Shown here: piece by piece, positions 7,509 through 8,658 of the stretch
How the letters are laid out: every line of letters starts with the position of its first letter
Position numbering within the stretch: the stretch's first letter is position 1
Source of the DNA: Victivallales bacterium
GTDB lineage: Bacteria > Verrucomicrobiota > Lentisphaeria > Oligosphaerales > Lenti-02
Assembly (NCBI GenBank): GCA_018648945.1
Contig: JABGQJ010000305.1
Location: 1 to 8,658 of the forward strand
Direction of reading: 5' to 3'
Length of the DNA stretch: 8,658 bases
Position numbers and translations under genes: made by a program
The notes under the pieces: generated by a model
The model's input: only the letters and a program-made list of their open reading frames with translations
What the model was told of the DNA's origin: nothing
Databases searched by the model: none

Positions 7509-7516
7509 AAACACAG

Positions 7517-8140
7517 ATGAGAATGCCTGCCCAGTCCCGCCGGTTCACGCTGATCGAGCTGCTTGTCGTCATCGCCATTATCGCGATCTTGGCGTCCATG
7601 CTCTTGCCTGCCCTGGCGCAGGCTCGCGCCAAGGCGCGTCAGATCAGCTGTACCAACAACATGAAGCAGATTGGTCTCGGCGTGCTCATGTATGTGGACG
7701 ACAGCAACGAGATTCTCCCGGGCCATGCTCGGGGGGCCGACCAGCCTCCCAGTTGGGTTGACCTCATCAAGCCCTACACTGGGGATGACAACATCGTCAG
7801 GTGCCCGGGCGCGCCCGACCAGCGCATGCGAGGCGGCTATACCCCATACATGTATGTGACGACCGGCTATGGCTTTTACTGCGCGCACAGCAACCGCGCC
7901 CTGGCCATCTACAAGAACAGCTCCTCCACCGTGCTAGTCGCTGACGGAACTGCGTTCCGGACCCACATACCCGCCGCCGCCAGGGGAGTTGCCGGGGGTG
8001 CCAGTTGTGCGAACGGCGCGGTCAGTTTCGTAAGCATGCGCCATGGGACGACCGCCAACTTCCTGTTCCTGGACGGGCACGTGGACGGCACCAACCCACA
8101 GAGACTCTACGACAGCGCCGTCCACTGGGTCCGCCAGTAG
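7517..8140 (+). CDS. pseudopilin-like protein, prepilin-type N-terminus and H-X9-DG C-terminal motif
   Basis: The 207-residue protein begins with a short basic leader, then [20 protein letters not shown] (10-29), the class III prepilin signal with the conserved Glu at mature position +5 (E14). The rest is a small globular domain typical of DUF1559/type II secretion G-like proteins: [21 protein letters not shown] (49-69) and, near the end, H176-X9-D186-G187 (FLFLDGH). These proteins are abundant in PVC bacteria, commonly scattered beside sulfatases and polysaccharide enzymes, as here. The role is unproven; a surface or secretion-related structure is the usual guess. Residue -1 before the cleavage site is Arg (RRF) rather than the Gly usual for type IV pilins. 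C45, C96, C122 and C164 could form disulfides outside the cytoplasm. It has its own promoter at 7387-7415 and precedes the sulfatase by 137 bp without an obvious terminator. Confidence 0.88.
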   Translation: MRMPAQSRRFTLIELLVVIAIIAILASMLLPALAQARAKARQISCTNNMKQIGLGVLMYVDDSNEILPGHARGADQPPSWVDLIKPYTGDDNIVRCPGAPDQRMRGGYTPYMYVTTGYGFYCAHSNRALAIYKNSSSTVLVADGTAFRTHIPAAARGVAGGASCANGAVSFVSMRHGTTANFLFLDGHVDGTNPQRLYDSAVHWVRQ

Positions 8141-8183
8141 GGCGTTTCCTTCCCGGTACTTCCCCCGCAGAACGCACTGGCCC

Positions 8184-8196
8184 CCGTCTCGGACGG
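8184..8196. repeat. small inverted repeat, first of three before the sulfatase
   Basis: CCGTC (8184-8188) and GACGG (8192-8196) are perfect 5-bp arms around a 3-base loop. It is not followed by a T run, so it is not an intrinsic terminator. Confidence 0.35.
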
Positions 8197-8208
8197 ATGG
8201 GTCGGTGC

Positions 8209-8225
8209 GGTCGCGTATCGCGACC
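8209..8225. repeat. perfect inverted repeat, second of three before the sulfatase
   Basis: GGTCGCG (8209-8215) and CGCGACC (8219-8225) are perfect 7-bp arms around TAT. This 17-bp near-palindrome has the size and symmetry of a repressor operator, and in RNA it would form a stable hairpin with a tight loop. No T run follows it. Confidence 0.5.
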
Positions 8226-8235
8226 AGGGGACAAA

Positions 8236-8275
8236 GGGGACGGCTTCCTGTCGAACCCAAGGAAGGCCGTACCCC
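8236..8275 (+). promoter_or_regulatory. leader hairpin enclosing the sulfatase ribosome binding site
   Basis: GGGG plus ACGGCTTCCT (8236-8249) can pair with AGGAA(G)GCCGT plus (A)CCCC (8260-8275), leaving the loop at 8250-8259. This is a 14-bp stem with two single-base bulges, G8265 and A8271. The only plausible Shine-Dalgarno sequence, GGAAGG at 8261-8266, lies in the right arm, and the start codon follows at 8278. Folding would hide the ribosome binding site, so this may control sulfatase translation. The pairing is read directly from the sequence; its regulatory role is inferred. Confidence 0.5.
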
Positions 8276-8277
8276 AG

Positions 8278-8658
8278 ATGAATCTCAGCAGACGCCGCTT
8301 CATTTCTGGACTGACCAGTGGCTTCATTGGTGCTTCCGTCGGGGGACTCCGGGCGCAAGGGCTGTCAGTCAGGCCGAACTTCGTTCTCATTCTGGCTGAC
8401 GATCTCGCATGGGCCGACCTTGCCTGCTACGGGAACGAGGTGTACGAGACCCCGAACCTGAATCGCCTGGCGGCGTCTGGGATGCGCTTCACGGACGCCT
8501 ATGCGGCCTGTCCGGTCTGCTCGCCGACGCGGGCCAGCATCATGACCGGGCGCTACCCGGCCTCCATCGGGCTTACGGAGTGGATCCCCGGCAAGCGGTC
8601 CACCCCCGCCGAGAAGGTGAAGGCACCCCCCTATTTGACAAAGCTCCCTCTGGGCGAG
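8278..8658 (+). CDS. type I (formylglycine-dependent) sulfatase, 5' part, cut by window edge
   Basis: The visible 127 residues are the start of an alkaline-phosphatase-fold sulfatase, which removes sulfate esters, here probably from a glycan. The N-terminus [11 protein letters not shown] carries a twin-arginine (Tat) motif followed by a hydrophobic stretch to about residue 27 (GGLRAQG), so the enzyme is exported folded. [21 protein letters not shown] (32-52) holds the metal-binding D41 and D42. [15 protein letters not shown] (80-94) contains the C-x-P-x-R signature, where C81 would be converted to formylglycine by the sulfatase-maturing enzyme (not in this window). The ATG at 8278 is preceded by GGAAGG at 8261-8266, 11 bp away. 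The gene follows the pseudopilin in the same direction and may share its promoter. The 3' part lies beyond the window, so completeness and substrate class are unknown. Confidence 0.92.
   Translation, partial: MNLSRRRFISGLTSGFIGASVGGLRAQGLSVRPNFVLILADDLAWADLACYGNEVYETPNLNRLAASGMRFTDAYAACPVCSPTRASIMTGRYPASIGLTEWIPGKRSTPAEKVKAPPYLTKLPLGE

Noticed and set aside
8043..8399. 118-codon plus-strand frame over the pseudopilin end and sulfatase start
   Set aside because: It is out of frame with both genes and shows no motif; the sulfatase frame from 8278 has clear Tat and active-site signatures.

Overview
The window is high-GC DNA (my hand counts: about 65% in the lyase gene, about 54% over 3661-3780) from a bacterium that degrades polysaccharides. 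The most telling gene is a pseudopilin-like protein with an N-terminal [20 protein letters not shown] methylation segment and a C-terminal H-X9-DG motif. Such proteins occur in large numbers in the PVC group (Lentisphaerae, Kiritimatiellota, Verrucomicrobia, Planctomycetes) and some related lineages. A Tat-exported sulfatase, a heparinase II/III-like lyase and a GH42-like glycosidase fit the same group. I cannot place it more precisely.

Layout from left to right. Positions 2-160 hold the 3' end of an unidentified gene (+). Positions 273-2165 hold a GH42-like, clan GH-A-type glycosidase without a visible signal peptide (+). Positions 2117-3436 hold a multi-pass GT39/ArnT-like membrane glycosyltransferase on the minus strand, whose 3' end overlaps the glycosidase by 49 bp. 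Positions 3678-4362 hold a two-gene toxin-antitoxin-like pair (+): a PIN-domain (VapC-like) protein and a 66-residue partner joined by an ATGAGTAG overlap. Positions 4370-7243 hold a secreted 957-residue heparinase II/III-family lyase on the minus strand, convergent with the pair and 7 bp from it. A divergent control region (7244-7516) contains a near-consensus sigma70-type promoter for the pseudopilin gene at 7517-8140 (+). Positions 8278-8658 hold the start of a type I (formylglycine) sulfatase, cut by the window edge. Its leader contains three successive inverted repeats, and the last one encloses the likely ribosome binding site.

The lyase, sulfatase and GH42-like enzyme could together break down a sulfated polysaccharide: lyase and sulfatase outside the cytoplasm, glycosidase apparently inside. 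This pathway is inferred from family membership and proximity; no gene identifies the substrate. The glycosyltransferase and the PIN pair look like unrelated insertions between the carbohydrate genes. I see no rRNA, tRNA, CRISPR array, insertion sequence or convincing intrinsic terminator. I did not find a clear new multi-gene system; the best leads are the structured sulfatase leader, the PIN/partner pair and the unassigned glycosidase.
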